From positions 1 to 64,000 of the forward strand of contig JAJEDI010000032.1 of the NCBI GenBank assembly GCA_022821585.1: 64,000 nt of DNA, in the 5' to 3' direction. Below are positions 8,394 through 17,487 of this stretch, one piece after another. Below the pieces are notes generated by a model. It was given only the letters and a program-made list of their open reading frames with translations. It ran no database searches and was not told where the DNA came from. A program made the translations under genes and the position numbers. How positions within the stretch are numbered: the stretch's first letter is position 1; each line of letters starts with the position of its first letter. Source of the DNA: Caldilineaceae bacterium. GTDB taxonomy: Bacteria > Chloroflexota > Anaerolineae > Caldilineales > Caldilineaceae.

Positions 8394-9719
8394 TCAGGCG
8401 TACTCCAGGACCGGCTCCATTTGCCATGGCGTCTGCATGACGCCGTCTGCGAAGGACAGCGGGGTTTCGCCAGTGATGGTGAGACGGGGATGGCTCTCAA
8501 CTTCGGCGCGCAGGCTGGGGCTGACGTAGAAGTCCTCCAAGGTCAGGGTATCACGGATGAAGACCATTTTGGCGGCGTCCTGGGGTTCGGCGCAGATGCG
8601 GAGGGCGACCTCGAGGGCGCGTTCGTCGTCGGCGAAGGTCAGGGGCAGGTGAGAGCGGGTGGCGCTGAAGATGCCGGATGTTACGGCGTTCATGTAGGTG
8701 GCCTGCCAGTCGATTTTGCGGAAGACGCGCTCGGTGGTCACGTTGGCGAGGCCGAGGCCGGAGACGTTGCCGTGGGTTTCTTCAGTCAGGTCGAGGACGG
8801 TGATGATGGCGACGTCGACTTTGCCGAAGTTTTCGGGCTGGCGGGGGATGCTGAGGCGGCTGATGACGTTGGTGTCCATGCCTGTGCCGGAGATGTTTTT
8901 GCCGAGGTCGCGTACGACGAGTATATCGACGGCTTCAAAAGGGATCTGGGCGAGGTAGTCCTTGGCCCTGACCAGCAGATCAGCCTCTACTTTGGTGCCG
9001 ACCTCGGCGGCGGTGAGACCGGCGATGAGAGCGGTGTCCTCAAAGGCATTTTCGACGGGGCAGATAGCGCCGCGGAAATTGGTGTTGGTCTCATAGACGC
9101 GTGCGGCGGGCTCCAGATACATCTGGAAATTCCTGCCGCCGCCGCTGTGCATCATGGATGCGCCGTGCTGTTTGCCCCAGCCGATGACGCACATCTTGGA
9201 GGGGCCGCTTTCAAGGTGGCTGCGGAAGTCTGTGTGCGGCTTGATGCGGCTGACGAGGATGGCGTGGTCGGCGTCGATGGAGTCTTTGCCCTGGCAGACC
9301 GCCGGTCCGTCCGGGATACGGCCGATCTCGGCGACTTCCATGGTTGCCCTGATCTCGGCGCCTATGGCGTCCTCGGTGACGCCCATGCCGGCGAGGATCT
9401 CTTTCTGCCCTTCGACGGTTGCGCCGCCGTGGCTGCCCATGGCGGGGACGACGTAGGGCCTCATGCCGGCTGCCTTGAGGTGATCGACGGCGGCGCGCAC
9501 GATGCTGGCGAGGTTGGCGATGCCGCGGCTGCCGGCGCCGACGGCGACGGAGTCGCCGGGCTGCATGGGCGTCATGATGCCGCTTTCTTTCAGGGCTTTG
9601 CCGACGGCGGCGTGGATGTCATCGACCTGGGGCGTGTCGAAGGTCTGGTGGACGGCCAGGAGTGAGTCGGGCAGATTGGCGGGGAACCGGATGTCCTGGA
9701 TGTCTTGAAGCAGATTCAT
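8394..9719 (-). CDS. LarA-like (lactate racemase N-domain, DUF2088) protein
   Basis: A 441-residue protein with the LarA-type N-terminal domain: VAVGAGSRGIANLASIV near residues 60-76 and PAMGSHGGATVEGQKEI near 92-108. SRIKPHTDFRSHLESGPSKM and VIGWGKQHGASMMHSGGG follow. LarA racemises lactate with a nickel-pincer cofactor, and relatives epimerise other 2-hydroxy acids. No LarB, LarC or LarE genes are in the window, so the cofactor would have to come from elsewhere or not be used. In a threonate/erythronate-like operon an acid epimerase would make sense. The start is supported by GGGAGAAGA upstream of ATG. Confidence 0.75.
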   Translation of the reverse strand: MNLLQDIQDIRFPANLPDSLLAVHQTFDTPQVDDIHAAVGKALKESGIMTPMQPGDSVAVGAGSRGIANLASIVRAAVDHLKAAGMRPYVVPAMGSHGGATVEGQKEILAGMGVTEDAIGAEIRATMEVAEIGRIPDGPAVCQGKDSIDADHAILVSRIKPHTDFRSHLESGPSKMCVIGWGKQHGASMMHSGGGRNFQMYLEPAARVYETNTNFRGAICPVENAFEDTALIAGLTAAEVGTKVEADLLVRAKDYLAQIPFEAVDILVVRDLGKNISGTGMDTNVISRLSIPRQPENFGKVDVAIITVLDLTEETHGNVSGLGLANVTTERVFRKIDWQATYMNAVTSGIFSATRSHLPLTFADDERALEVALRICAEPQDAAKMVFIRDTLTLEDFYVSPSLRAEVESHPRLTITGETPLSFADGVMQTPWQMEPVLEYA

Positions 9720-9807
9720 AGTTCTTCTCCCTTCCTACAGGCAATGCGGACTTAAGCAAGCTATTCTGGTTGAGGCCGTTCCCGGTCGGAGGCGGCTGCA
9801 GATGGGT

Positions 9808-10482
9808 TTATCCTTTGACCTTGGTTACTATCTCTCGAAGCAGGCCTTCAAAGTCGTCGGTGGCGGCGGTGAAGGCGTCGGAGGCGATCACGAGCGGCGC
9901 GCCGAAGACGACGATTTCGGCGCCCATGTCGAGGGTTTCGATGGCCTGTTCGACGGACAGTCCGCCGACGGCCTGCACGGGGATGTCAACGGCTTCGAGG
10001 ATGGGGGGCAGGTCATCGAGGGGGCTGAGGCCGGGGATCATGTTGCGTTCATCGAAGCCTGTGTGGACGATGATTACGTCGACGCCCATGTCCTGGGCTT
10101 CTCTGGCGCGGCCGGGTTTGTCGGCGCAGAGCATGACGTCGCACATGACTTTGCCGCCGAGGCGCTGCGCCATTTTGACCTGTTCGATGATGCTGGCATC
10201 GTGGGCCACGCCCATGACGACGACGTAGTCGGCGCCGGCCTGGAACATCATTTCGGCTTCGAGTCCGGCTCCGTCCATGGTTTTGAGGTCGGCGACGATG
10301 GGATGATCGGGAAAGGCCTCGCGCATGGCGCGGACGCTGTGGAGGCCTTCGGCGAGGATCAGGGGCGTGCCGGCTTCCAGCCAGTCGACGCCGGCGCGTG
10401 CGGCTGCGCCGGCCATGTCGAGGGCTTCGTCGATGGAGGTAACGTCCAATGAGACCTGAATGATCGGTTCTTTTTTTGACAA
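9808..10482 (-). CDS. OMP decarboxylase-fold protein, HPS/KGPDC type
   Basis: A 224-residue TIM-barrel protein with IQVSLDVTSIDEAL at the N-terminus and the suprafamily motif DLKTMD (D-x-K-x-x-D) near residues 63-68, followed by GADYVVVMGVA and VHTGFDER. Hexulose-6-phosphate synthase and 3-keto-L-gulonate-6-phosphate decarboxylase share this pattern; the decarboxylase role would fit sugar-acid breakdown. The annotated methionine is encoded by TTG, with GGAGAG a few bases upstream. It sits between Uma2 and LarA-like genes with spacings under 90 bases. Which reaction it runs cannot be decided from sequence alone. Confidence 0.78.
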   Translation of the reverse strand: MSKKEPIIQVSLDVTSIDEALDMAGAAARAGVDWLEAGTPLILAEGLHSVRAMREAFPDHPIVADLKTMDGAGLEAEMMFQAGADYVVVMGVAHDASIIEQVKMAQRLGGKVMCDVMLCADKPGRAREAQDMGVDVIIVHTGFDERNMIPGLSPLDDLPPILEAVDIPVQAVGGLSVEQAIETLDMGAEIVVFGAPLVIASDAFTAATDDFEGLLREIVTKVKG

Positions 10483-10535
10483 AGGTACTCTCCGCGGGAG
10501 ATGAAAATCGGTGGTGTCAGAAGCTCAGTGGCGCT

Positions 10536-11150
10536 CTATGTGCTTGCTTCGGAGAACAGGTCACCAACGTCGACCTTGAATCCTTCCAGAAGTACAGACA
10601 GTGCCGTCTCGCCGGCGACGAACTCGCCGTGAAGCGCGTATTTCCGTCCCTGTAGAGTTAGTACGGTGATGGAGGCTTCGGTGGGATCGACGATCCAGTA
10701 TTCAGGGATCCCGGCCTGCGCGTATTCGCGGCGTTTGGTTACTTTGTCGCGTTCGGGGTCATTGGGGCTGACGATTTCCATGACGAGATCGGCGCCCTGC
10801 CAGAACTGTTCACCCAGTCTGTCTGCGTGTTCGGCGGCCATGAAGACGAGATCCGGCTCTCTGAACTTCCCTTGCCCGAGTTGAATTCGCAGGGGGGCAA
10901 ACATGACGACACCCAGGCCGCGCTCTTCGACAAATCCCGAGAGCAAGCGGTAGAGGAGTGCAACGAGTCTTTGGTGCGAGAAGGTAGGCAAGGGGAGAAC
11001 CTCCATCCGCCCGTGGGAAAACTCGGTGAGGTGGTTGGTATCGAGCGCCAGGTACTCTTCTTCGCTCCATTGGCCCTGGGCGGGAAAGAGCTGGGCGATC
11101 GCCCAAGTCAGTTCGGCTGTTTTGTCCGGTGTTGCCGTGGACAGGACCAT
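10536..11150 (-). CDS. Uma2 family protein (DUF820), copy 1
   Basis: A 204-residue protein of the Uma2 family, a PD-(D/E)XK nuclease-like fold. FREPDLVFMA near residues 97-106 and VMEIVSPND near 124-132 form the Asp...Glu-Val/Ile-x-Ser pattern, followed by RREYAQAGIPEYWIVDP. The function of Uma2 proteins is not established; they are often multicopy in Chloroflexota and cyanobacteria. It is 13 bases after the stop of a tandem paralog with near-identical C-terminal halves, so this is a recent duplication. It sits inside a metabolic operon and is probably a passenger. Confidence 0.85.
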   Translation of the reverse strand: MVLSTATPDKTAELTWAIAQLFPAQGQWSEEEYLALDTNHLTEFSHGRMEVLPLPTFSHQRLVALLYRLLSGFVEERGLGVVMFAPLRIQLGQGKFREPDLVFMAAEHADRLGEQFWQGADLVMEIVSPNDPERDKVTKRREYAQAGIPEYWIVDPTEASITVLTLQGRKYALHGEFVAGETALSVLLEGFKVDVGDLFSEAST

Positions 11151-11163
11151 TGCCTTCTTTCTT

Positions 11164-11775
11164 TCAATCTACTTCTGAGAACACGGCGGCCACTTCCACC
11201 GTGAATCGATCCAGCAGTACGGAGGTCGCGGTCTCGCCTGAGACGAACTCGCCGTGAAGCGCGTATTCCTTTCCCTGTAAGGTGAGGACGGAGATGGAGG
11301 CACCGGCGGGATCGACGATCCAGTATTCGGGGATGCCGGCCTGCGCGTATTCGCGGCGTTTGGTTACTTTGTCGCGTTCGGGGTCATTGGGGCTGACGAT
11401 TTCCATGACGAGATCGGCGCCCTGCCAGAACTTATCAGAGCGACGGTCATCATTCTCGGTGCGCATGAACAGGATATCGGGCTCTCTGAATTTACCCGGC
11501 CAGAGTTGGACGCGCATGGGAGCCAGCAGAACAGTACCAAGTTGTCCTTCACGAACAAAGTTACGCAGGAGTTCAAACAGGGCAATAATCAGTAGCTGAT
11601 GCGACTGGGTTGGCGTTGGCAGGACTTCCAACTGACCGTGGGAGAGTTCGATCAGATGATTGGTATCCAGCGCCAGGTATTCTTCCTCGCTCCAGTGGCC
11701 CTGGGCAGGGAAGAGTCGGGCGATCTCCCAGGTCAGTTCGGGCGCTTCTGCGGGTTTCTTCGTCGGGCGGGCCAT
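11164..11775 (-). CDS. Uma2 family protein (DUF820), copy 2
   Basis: A 203-residue tandem paralog of the next gene. FREPDILFMR and VMEIVSPNDPERDKVTK preserve the PD-(D/E)XK-like core, and the central 60 residues (QGADLVMEIVSPNDPERDKV onward) are almost the same in both copies down to DNA level. The first 50 residues also align (AQGHWSEEEYLALDTNHLIE). No LexA-like box precedes this copy, unlike the two Uma2 genes at 53 and 58 kb. It lies 44 bases after the alcohol dehydrogenase stop and is likely co-transcribed with it. Confidence 0.85.
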   Translation of the reverse strand: MARPTKKPAEAPELTWEIARLFPAQGHWSEEEYLALDTNHLIELSHGQLEVLPTPTQSHQLLIIALFELLRNFVREGQLGTVLLAPMRVQLWPGKFREPDILFMRTENDDRRSDKFWQGADLVMEIVSPNDPERDKVTKRREYAQAGIPEYWIVDPAGASISVLTLQGKEYALHGEFVSGETATSVLLDRFTVEVAAVFSEVD

Positions 11776-11819
11776 GGTTTGCTTCGCTTCAATCGCGAGC
11801 AGGTTTATTCGATCTCGCG

Positions 11820-12860
11820 TCAGGCGTCCAGACGGAGGACGGATTTCACGTTTTCGCCGTGCTCCATGCTTTCGAAGGCCTCTTCCCAGTCTTCGAGGGG
11901 GTAGATGCCGCCGATGACGGGGGCCAGGTTCACCTGCCCGGTGGAGAGCAGTGTCAGGACGCGCTCCCAGGTTGGGTAGAGGTGGCTGAAGGTGCCCTGG
12001 AGGGTTACGGCTTTGCCGACCAGCGGGTCGAGGCTGAAGTCGAGGGGTTGCGGGCCCCAGCCGATCTTGGTGATGCGGCCGTTGGGGCGTACCAGCTCCA
12101 GGGACTGTTGCAGTGCTTTGCTGACGCCGGTGGCGTCGATGACCAGGTCGGCGCCGAAGCCGTCGCCCAGTGATTCGATGAGGGCCATGGGATCTTCGCG
12201 CTGGATGTTAAGCGTGTAGTCGGCGCCGAGCTCGGCGGCCACTTCCATGCGCCTGGCGTCGGCGTCGGTGCCGAGGACGACGAGGGTGCCGGCGCCGCGG
12301 ATGCGGGCGATCTGGAGGGCCATGATGCCGATGGGGCCGGGGCCCTGGATGACGACGAGGTCACCGGGTTTCATGGCGGTCTTTTCGACGAGGGCGTTGT
12401 AGGCGACGCAGATGGGTTCGGTGAGGGCGGCGTGCTCGTCGGGGACGTTGTCGGGTATGCGATGGAGGATCTGGGGGCGGGCGGCGACGTAGCGGGTCAT
12501 GGAGCCGTCGGCGAGGGCTCCGTAGCCGAGGCGGCTGGGACAGAGGTTGTAGTCGCCGCTGAGGCAGTAGACGCAGGCGTCGCAGACTTCGGCGGCGGTC
12601 TCGACGGCTACTCTGTCGCCCATTTCCCAACCGGAGACTTCGTCACCGACATCGACGATTACGCCGGCGAATTCGTGGCCGAGGACGAGCGGGAGGGTGA
12701 TCTCCCACGACTGCATGTTGCGCCACATGTGGACGTCGGAGCCACAAACGCCGGTGGCTTTGACCTCGACCATGACCTGGCCCGGTCCCATTTGGGGTTC
12801 GGGGACGTCGCGTATTTCGACTTCCTTATCGCCGTAACCGTATTTGGCAACTGCTTTCAT
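11820..12860 (-). CDS. Zinc-binding alcohol dehydrogenase family (MDR superfamily)
   Basis: A 346-residue medium-chain dehydrogenase. GVCGSDVHMWRN (zinc-ligand Cys near residue 38) and GHEFAGVIVDVG (His-Glu near 63) form the catalytic zinc site, a Cys-rich CDACVYCLSGDYNLC segment binds the structural zinc, and VIQGPGPIGIMALQIARIRGAG is the NAD(P) Rossmann motif near 170. Close relatives act on polyols, sugar alcohols or threonine. ATG at 12860 is chosen over the 62-residue-longer ORF because the family begins MKAVAKYG. It is the first gene of the long minus-strand operon, with TATAAT about 70 bases upstream. Confidence 0.88.
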   Translation of the reverse strand: MKAVAKYGYGDKEVEIRDVPEPQMGPGQVMVEVKATGVCGSDVHMWRNMQSWEITLPLVLGHEFAGVIVDVGDEVSGWEMGDRVAVETAAEVCDACVYCLSGDYNLCPSRLGYGALADGSMTRYVAARPQILHRIPDNVPDEHAALTEPICVAYNALVEKTAMKPGDLVVIQGPGPIGIMALQIARIRGAGTLVVLGTDADARRMEVAAELGADYTLNIQREDPMALIESLGDGFGADLVIDATGVSKALQQSLELVRPNGRITKIGWGPQPLDFSLDPLVGKAVTLQGTFSHLYPTWERVLTLLSTGQVNLAPVIGGIYPLEDWEEAFESMEHGENVKSVLRLDA

Positions 12861-12930
12861 TGGGGATGGCTCGCTTTGGATTGCGGTCTTGCCGGCCTGC
12901 GCCGGTGCGCAGGACCGGCTGCGATAGCTG

Positions 12931-12936
12931 ATTATA
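12931..12936 (-). promoter_or_regulatory. -10-like element upstream of alcohol dehydrogenase operon
   Basis: The minus strand reads GGGTATAATCAG, a perfect TATAAT about 70 bases before the start codon. No -35 match sits 16-18 bases upstream, so the promoter would be activator-dependent or recognised by another sigma factor. Confidence 0.35.
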
Positions 12937-13109
12937 CCCGATCTGTGGACGGGCGGGCGAACGCGTAGAGGAGATGGGGTACATCCCAGAATTGGGGTAG
13001 GAACAGTCTGGCGGGGAACCCAAGCCAGCGGTGGCTGGATTCTCATACCTGATCTTGGAGAGACGGAGGGCAGCCGCCAAGACTGGCCTTTCCGGGCGGT
13101 CGGTTGACT

Positions 13110-13330
13110 TGAGGTGCAGGGCTAGCACAAGGCCGGCACCTACGGGGATTTGATGGGACTGGAGGGACCTGGCTGGAAGAAACTCGCTCGATTGGGCACC
13201 AGTCACGAATACCGGCACACGGTCGCCGTGGCTTTTTTTTGGCGGGGGCGTTGGGGGGGCGGAGCCCCCGCACAAGGGAGGCCGCTTGCGGCCGACCGCC
13301 CGGAAATGCAGGGGTTAAGGGCCGGGAGCC
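13110..13330. repeat. Composite dispersed repeat, copy B
   Basis: It begins with CACAAGGCCGGCACCTACGG and continues through GATGGGACTGG and GATTGGGCACC to GGGGGCGGAGCCCCCGCACA. Its second hairpin is GGCCGC-TT-GCGGCC (13,280-13,293), different in sequence from copy A but still self-complementary. The downstream module seen in copies A, C and D is mostly missing. Confidence 0.75.
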
Positions 13331-13385
13331 AGTGGTTAGTGGTAAGGAGTGGTTGTGCAGAGGCACGACTCACCTCAAAACCGGG

Positions 13386-13415
13386 TTGACATCGCTTCCA
13401 TGTATATAATATTAT
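13386..13415 (+). promoter_or_regulatory. Promoter candidate for DegT/ABC importer operon
   Basis: TTGACA is followed after 18 bases by TATTAT (five of six to TATAAT). An overlapping TATAAT is only 13 bases from the -35 and so less likely to be used with it. It lies about 230 bases ahead of the first DegT gene at the edge of repeat copy B. Confidence 0.5.
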
Positions 13416-13643
13416 TCAAATACTTTCGTATGCCGATGCGATGGTTTGCGCCAATTGACCGGCATTTGTCTGCCGTGACGAAAAATCTTGAATTTCTGAA
13501 CTTGGCGGCATCCATGAAGACATTCGCTTAGCCTTACTCCCAGATCAAATAGACTGGATGGAGAAGTGACCGACGGCGTCATCATCTGTACCGTAAGTCG
13601 GATGAGAATTCAGTTCCAGAAAGAGAAGTGAGGGATCGACCAA

Positions 13644-14936
13644 ATGGCAGAGCGATTGAAAGAGCTGTTGGAAGTTGGGGATGGCCATCTTGGAGAGGGG
13701 CGTGCCGAAGAGGCGCAGAGCGGTTTGCCAACCATGTTTCCGCGGATCGTCGGTCCGAATTGTCTCAAATATGTTGAGGAGGTCATTTCGGGGGGACTGA
13801 AGGTCAATATGGCTGAGCGCTTTGAGAAGGCGTTTGCGGAGAGGCTGGGCGTGAAACACTGTGTCACGACGCCAGGCTGCACTTCGGCGCTTGCGACTCT
13901 GGCTTCTGCGCTTCGCTTCGAACCGGGAGACGAAGTCATAGTCAGTCCCGTCACAGACTTTGGAACAGTTCAAGGCCTTTGCGTTGAGGGTTACATACCC
14001 GTTTTCGCCGATACCGAGTCCGGCACGGTAAATGTATGCGCGGAGACGATTGAAGAGTGTATTACGGACCGGACGCGGGCGATCCTGGTCGTCCACAAGA
14101 CGGGGCTGGTTTGCGATATGGATCCGATCAACGAGTTGGCACAGAAGCACAATCTCTTTGTTTATGAGGACGCTTGTCAGGCAGCGTTCAGTGAATACAA
14201 GGGGAGGCTGGTGGGCACGCTGGCAGACGCGGCGGCGTTTTCGTTCGATCCGGAAAAGACGATGGGTTCGGACATTGGGGGTTGTGTCGTAACGAACAGT
14301 GATGAGCTGGCGTCACGAATGCGCTTCCTGGCGCATGATCGCGGGGCCGAGTGGATTCCCGGGTTCGGACGCTACCACCATGAAATGGGTTACTCGTATC
14401 GCATGCCGGAGTGTACGGCTGCGATCTGTCTGGGCCAGCTTGAGGTCATCGGTGAGCAAGCTGCGCATCGGGACCGAATCGCACGGATTTTGTGGCCTCT
14501 TTTGGAAGAGATACCCGGCATCACCCCGCTGCCCATACCGGATCATGTGAGTCTGTTTTCGTGCTGGATGGTCGGCTTTCACATGGACCCGCAGCATTTC
14601 CGTTGTACGGCGGAAGAGTTCTCTCAACAGTTGGCAGACGGTGGTATCCCTGGGGCGGGAACTGCCAAGTACTATCTGATGCCTGAGGCCCTTGCCTTCT
14701 TGCAGAAGCGAGCGGAGAGCAAAACGCATCAGTTCTCCATGCCGCCGGCCTCTCGCACTTATGTTTACAATGCTGACACCTGCCCCAATGCGAAGGTGTA
14801 CCTTGAGAACTTTATTCGCTGGGCCTCCATTGGCGAGAAATATCGTCCGGAGCATTGCGAACTCATCGCGGACATAGTGCGGACGGTTGCGGACCGCAAT
14901 CGCGGCCAGGTGCATGTTGAGCCAATAAGGAGGTGA
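13644..14936 (+). CDS. DegT/DnrJ/EryC1/StrS family enzyme (first of pair)
   Basis: A 430-residue PLP-dependent protein. HCVTTPGCTSALATLASAL near residues 72-90 is the phosphate-binding helix region, YEDACQAAFSEYKGR near 175-189 holds the PLP-ring Asp, and FSFDPEKTMGSDIGG near 198-212 holds the Schiff-base Lys. Sugar aminotransferases and 3-dehydratases look alike here. ATG follows GAAGTGAGGG at a usable distance. It opens an operon with a sugar binding protein and two permeases, which ends with a second DegT gene. This pairing suggests the imported sugar, probably an amino or deoxy sugar, is acted on by both, but that is inference. Confidence 0.87.
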   Translation: MAERLKELLEVGDGHLGEGRAEEAQSGLPTMFPRIVGPNCLKYVEEVISGGLKVNMAERFEKAFAERLGVKHCVTTPGCTSALATLASALRFEPGDEVIVSPVTDFGTVQGLCVEGYIPVFADTESGTVNVCAETIEECITDRTRAILVVHKTGLVCDMDPINELAQKHNLFVYEDACQAAFSEYKGRLVGTLADAAAFSFDPEKTMGSDIGGCVVTNSDELASRMRFLAHDRGAEWIPGFGRYHHEMGYSYRMPECTAAICLGQLEVIGEQAAHRDRIARILWPLLEEIPGITPLPIPDHVSLFSCWMVGFHMDPQHFRCTAEEFSQQLADGGIPGAGTAKYYLMPEALAFLQKRAESKTHQFSMPPASRTYVYNADTCPNAKVYLENFIRWASIGEKYRPEHCELIADIVRTVADRNRGQVHVEPIRR

Positions 14937-15023
14937 GGCAGAGGAAAATGTCTTCGACGATGTACGTGAGGAAGTTGGGCATCCCTACGTTTGCTACCAG
15001 TCAGAGACAGTAAAGGAGGAAAC

Positions 15024-16391
15024 ATGCGTCAGAAAAGACAGATCAGCCGCCGAGGTTTCTTGCGTCTATCTGCGGCCACGGTCGCGGGTGCTGCGGCAGT
15101 GGCCTGTGTGCCGGCCGCTCCGGCGACGGACACGACGGGCGAGGGGGAAGGCGCGCCAGCCGCTGAGATGGTGGAGCTGGTGTACTGGTACGACAACTCG
15201 TACCCCGAAGCGACGATGACTCAGGCTGGGGAGGAGTTCAACGAGTCGCAAACGAATATCTCGATTGAGATGGTACCGTTGCCGTATGGTGAAGCGATTC
15301 AGAAGGTCTATGTTGCGCTGGCAGGCGGTGAGGCGCCCTTTGATCTTACCTTTAACCATCCAATGCAGCGGGCAACCTATGCTGTGCGCGGCGTATTGGT
15401 CCCCTTGAACGACTATATCGAAGCGGACCCTCGAGTTAACGTGGACAACTTCTACCCCGGCCTGGTGGAGAACCTCTCCTGGCAGGGGCAAGTATATGCC
15501 ATCGCCGACGGCGCGCATCCCATGTTTGTCATGTATAACCCCAGGCTGATGGAGGAAGCTGGTCTCCAGGATCCGTGGGAGGTCTATCAGGAAGGCGGAT
15601 GGACGCTGGAAAAATGGGAACGGGAGTACGCCGGCGCGCTGTCTACGGGCGAGGGAGCCGAAAAGCAGTGGGGACGCACACCCATGTCCCGAACGATCCG
15701 ACTTGAAAATCTGTGGATCTGGGGCTTTGGCGGCGACGTATGGAATGAGGACAATACGGCGACCGTAATCAACGAGGCCGAGGCGATCGAGGCGTGGAAC
15801 TGGATGGCCGATACGACAAAGATGGGCTTCACGCCGACTCCGGCAGAAGCGGAGGAGTTCCGCGGCGGCGCCGAAATGATGAACACTGAGCGGGTGGCGA
15901 TGGGTTTCTACCACCGGGAGATTCTTCCCTATTTGCGTGAGGATCTCGTCTTGGGCCAGGTGCCGCTGCCTGAGATGCCAAATGGACCGACGATTACCCG
16001 TAATCCCCCCGAGGGGCCGGGCATCTATACCGGCAGCGAGCATCCCGACGAGGCGTGGGAGTACGTCGCATTCAACACCAATAGAGGGCACGAACTGCTT
16101 ATTATTGCCCACTATGGCGACCCCACTTCACCGGAGGTGGCAGAGTCCGACCTGTGGTTGAAGCAGGGTTTGAAGGACTGGGAGACACCTGAGGTGATCG
16201 ATATTGCAGCTGCACAGGTCACCCGCGTCATCCTTCACATCCCCGGCATCCGCGAGATGGACGCGCTCATCCAAGGCGCCTGGGATGAAATCCTTCTGGA
16301 CCGGAAGACGGCGCAGGAGGCGATGGATGAGGTGAAGCCGGACGTCGACCAACTGATTGCGGAGTATCGAGAAGAGTACGGAGATTTCTAG
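15024..16391 (+). CDS. Sugar ABC transporter substrate-binding lipoprotein (CUT1)
   Basis: A 455-residue family 1 extracellular solute-binding protein. The N-terminus MRQKRQISRRGFLRLSAATV has a twin-arginine motif and is followed by the lipobox AVAC, so it should be exported folded by Tat and anchored as a lipoprotein. MVELVYWYDNSYPEA opens the mature binding fold. ATG at 15,024 is fixed by AAGGAGG eight bases upstream, 11 codons inside the ORF-track entry. It delivers a sugar to the two permeases encoded next. A 190-base gap to the permease gene may allow extra binding-protein expression. Confidence 0.9.
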   Translation: MRQKRQISRRGFLRLSAATVAGAAAVACVPAAPATDTTGEGEGAPAAEMVELVYWYDNSYPEATMTQAGEEFNESQTNISIEMVPLPYGEAIQKVYVALAGGEAPFDLTFNHPMQRATYAVRGVLVPLNDYIEADPRVNVDNFYPGLVENLSWQGQVYAIADGAHPMFVMYNPRLMEEAGLQDPWEVYQEGGWTLEKWEREYAGALSTGEGAEKQWGRTPMSRTIRLENLWIWGFGGDVWNEDNTATVINEAEAIEAWNWMADTTKMGFTPTPAEAEEFRGGAEMMNTERVAMGFYHREILPYLREDLVLGQVPLPEMPNGPTITRNPPEGPGIYTGSEHPDEAWEYVAFNTNRGHELLIIAHYGDPTSPEVAESDLWLKQGLKDWETPEVIDIAAAQVTRVILHIPGIREMDALIQGAWDEILLDRKTAQEAMDEVKPDVDQLIAEYREEYGDF

Positions 16392-16581
16392 TGCTTGCGA
16401 CTCCGGCCCTGGCCAGCGGCCAAGCTGGAAAACCGTCCCGGAAGGGATATTGTCGCAGGTACCAGGGTTGAAACAGGAGTGGCGTCAGCGAAATGGCAGT
16501 GCGCTCGTCTGATGTCACTCCGCCCTCTACCTGTCAACATTCAGATGCGAGATAATCGAAAACAGGAGCACTTAATCTGAC

Positions 16582-17487
16582 ATGGAAAAGGTACGGTCCA
16601 TGTTGGGAACACGTACGCAGTTGCGGCGCGACGTTCTCGGGTACATGTTCATTGCGCCGTGGCTGGTCGGCTTCATCGTCTTTACCGCCGGTCCGATGGT
16701 GGGCTTAGTCTATCTCGCCTTTACGCGCTATCCCGTCCTATCGCCTCCCACCTTTAACGGGCTGGACAACCTCGACAGGATGCTGGGTGACAGGTTCTTT
16801 ACGATTTCCCTGTGGAATACAGCCTACTTCACCTTTTTGGGCGTGCCGGCGCAGGTTGTATGGGCGCTGATGCTTGCGCTGTTGCTCAACATGCGCGTGC
16901 ATGGCGTGAATCTCTTTCGAACTCTATATTATCTGCCTACCATCATCCCCGGTGTGGCCAGTGTGTTCCTCTGGATGTATATATTCAATCCCGACTATGG
17001 TCTGGCCAACTACATCTTGTCGTTTTTTGGGATTCCGGGTCAGGCGTGGCTCTGGGATCCTGAGCTGTCCAAGCCTTCCCTGATCATCATGGAGCTGTGG
17101 CGGGTGGGAACGATGATGGTTGTGTTTCTGGCCGGGCTGCAGGGCGTGCCGCAGTCGCTTTACGATGCGGCCGCGATAGATGGGGCCGGCAGGATTGCGC
17201 AATTCAGACACGTCACGGTGCCGATGATTACGCCGCTCATTTTCTTCAACCTGGTGGTGGGTATCATCAGCTCCTTCCAGATTTTCACGGCTGCTTACAT
17301 CGCCACGCAGGGCGGCCCGGTTCACACAACGCTTTTCTACGTGCTCTTTGTGTATCGACATGCGTTCGAGAACCTGCGGATGGGCTATGCCTCCCTACTG
17401 GCGTGGGTATTGTTTTTCATCATCTTGGTCTTTACGCTCGTTCAGTTCAGGATGGCGCGGATATGGGTGTTCTACGAGGTGGAATGA
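16582..17487 (+). CDS. Sugar ABC transporter permease, MalF type
   Basis: A 301-residue inner-membrane permease with about six transmembrane segments, the first at roughly residues 18-40 (VLGYMFIAPWLVGFIVFTAG). The cytoplasmic EAA loop reads YDAAAIDGAGRIAQFRHVTV near residue 195, the docking point for the ATPase. Its stop overlaps the next permease start by four bases (ATGA), so the two halves of the channel are translated together. No ATPase gene follows in this operon. Confidence 0.92.
   Translation: MEKVRSMLGTRTQLRRDVLGYMFIAPWLVGFIVFTAGPMVGLVYLAFTRYPVLSPPTFNGLDNLDRMLGDRFFTISLWNTAYFTFLGVPAQVVWALMLALLLNMRVHGVNLFRTLYYLPTIIPGVASVFLWMYIFNPDYGLANYILSFFGIPGQAWLWDPELSKPSLIIMELWRVGTMMVVFLAGLQGVPQSLYDAAAIDGAGRIAQFRHVTVPMITPLIFFNLVVGIISSFQIFTAAYIATQGGPVHTTLFYVLFVYRHAFENLRMGYASLLAWVLFFIILVFTLVQFRMARIWVFYEVE

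Larger units (their letters stand above)
12861..13643. other. Intergenic region between divergent operons
   Basis: About 780 bases without a gene. It holds a -10-like TATAAT for the minus-strand operon, a GC hairpin in its leader (CCTGCGC-CGGT-GCGCAGG, 12,896-12,913), composite repeat copy B, and a plus-strand promoter followed by a leader of about 230 bases before the first DegT gene. The listed minus-strand ORFs through this region are Arg/Pro-rich shadows. Confidence 0.7.

Noticed and set aside
8421-9665. 414-residue plus-strand ORF opposite the LarA-like gene
   Set aside because: Shadow frame; Asp/Val/Gly-rich with no motif. The minus strand has the recognised family.
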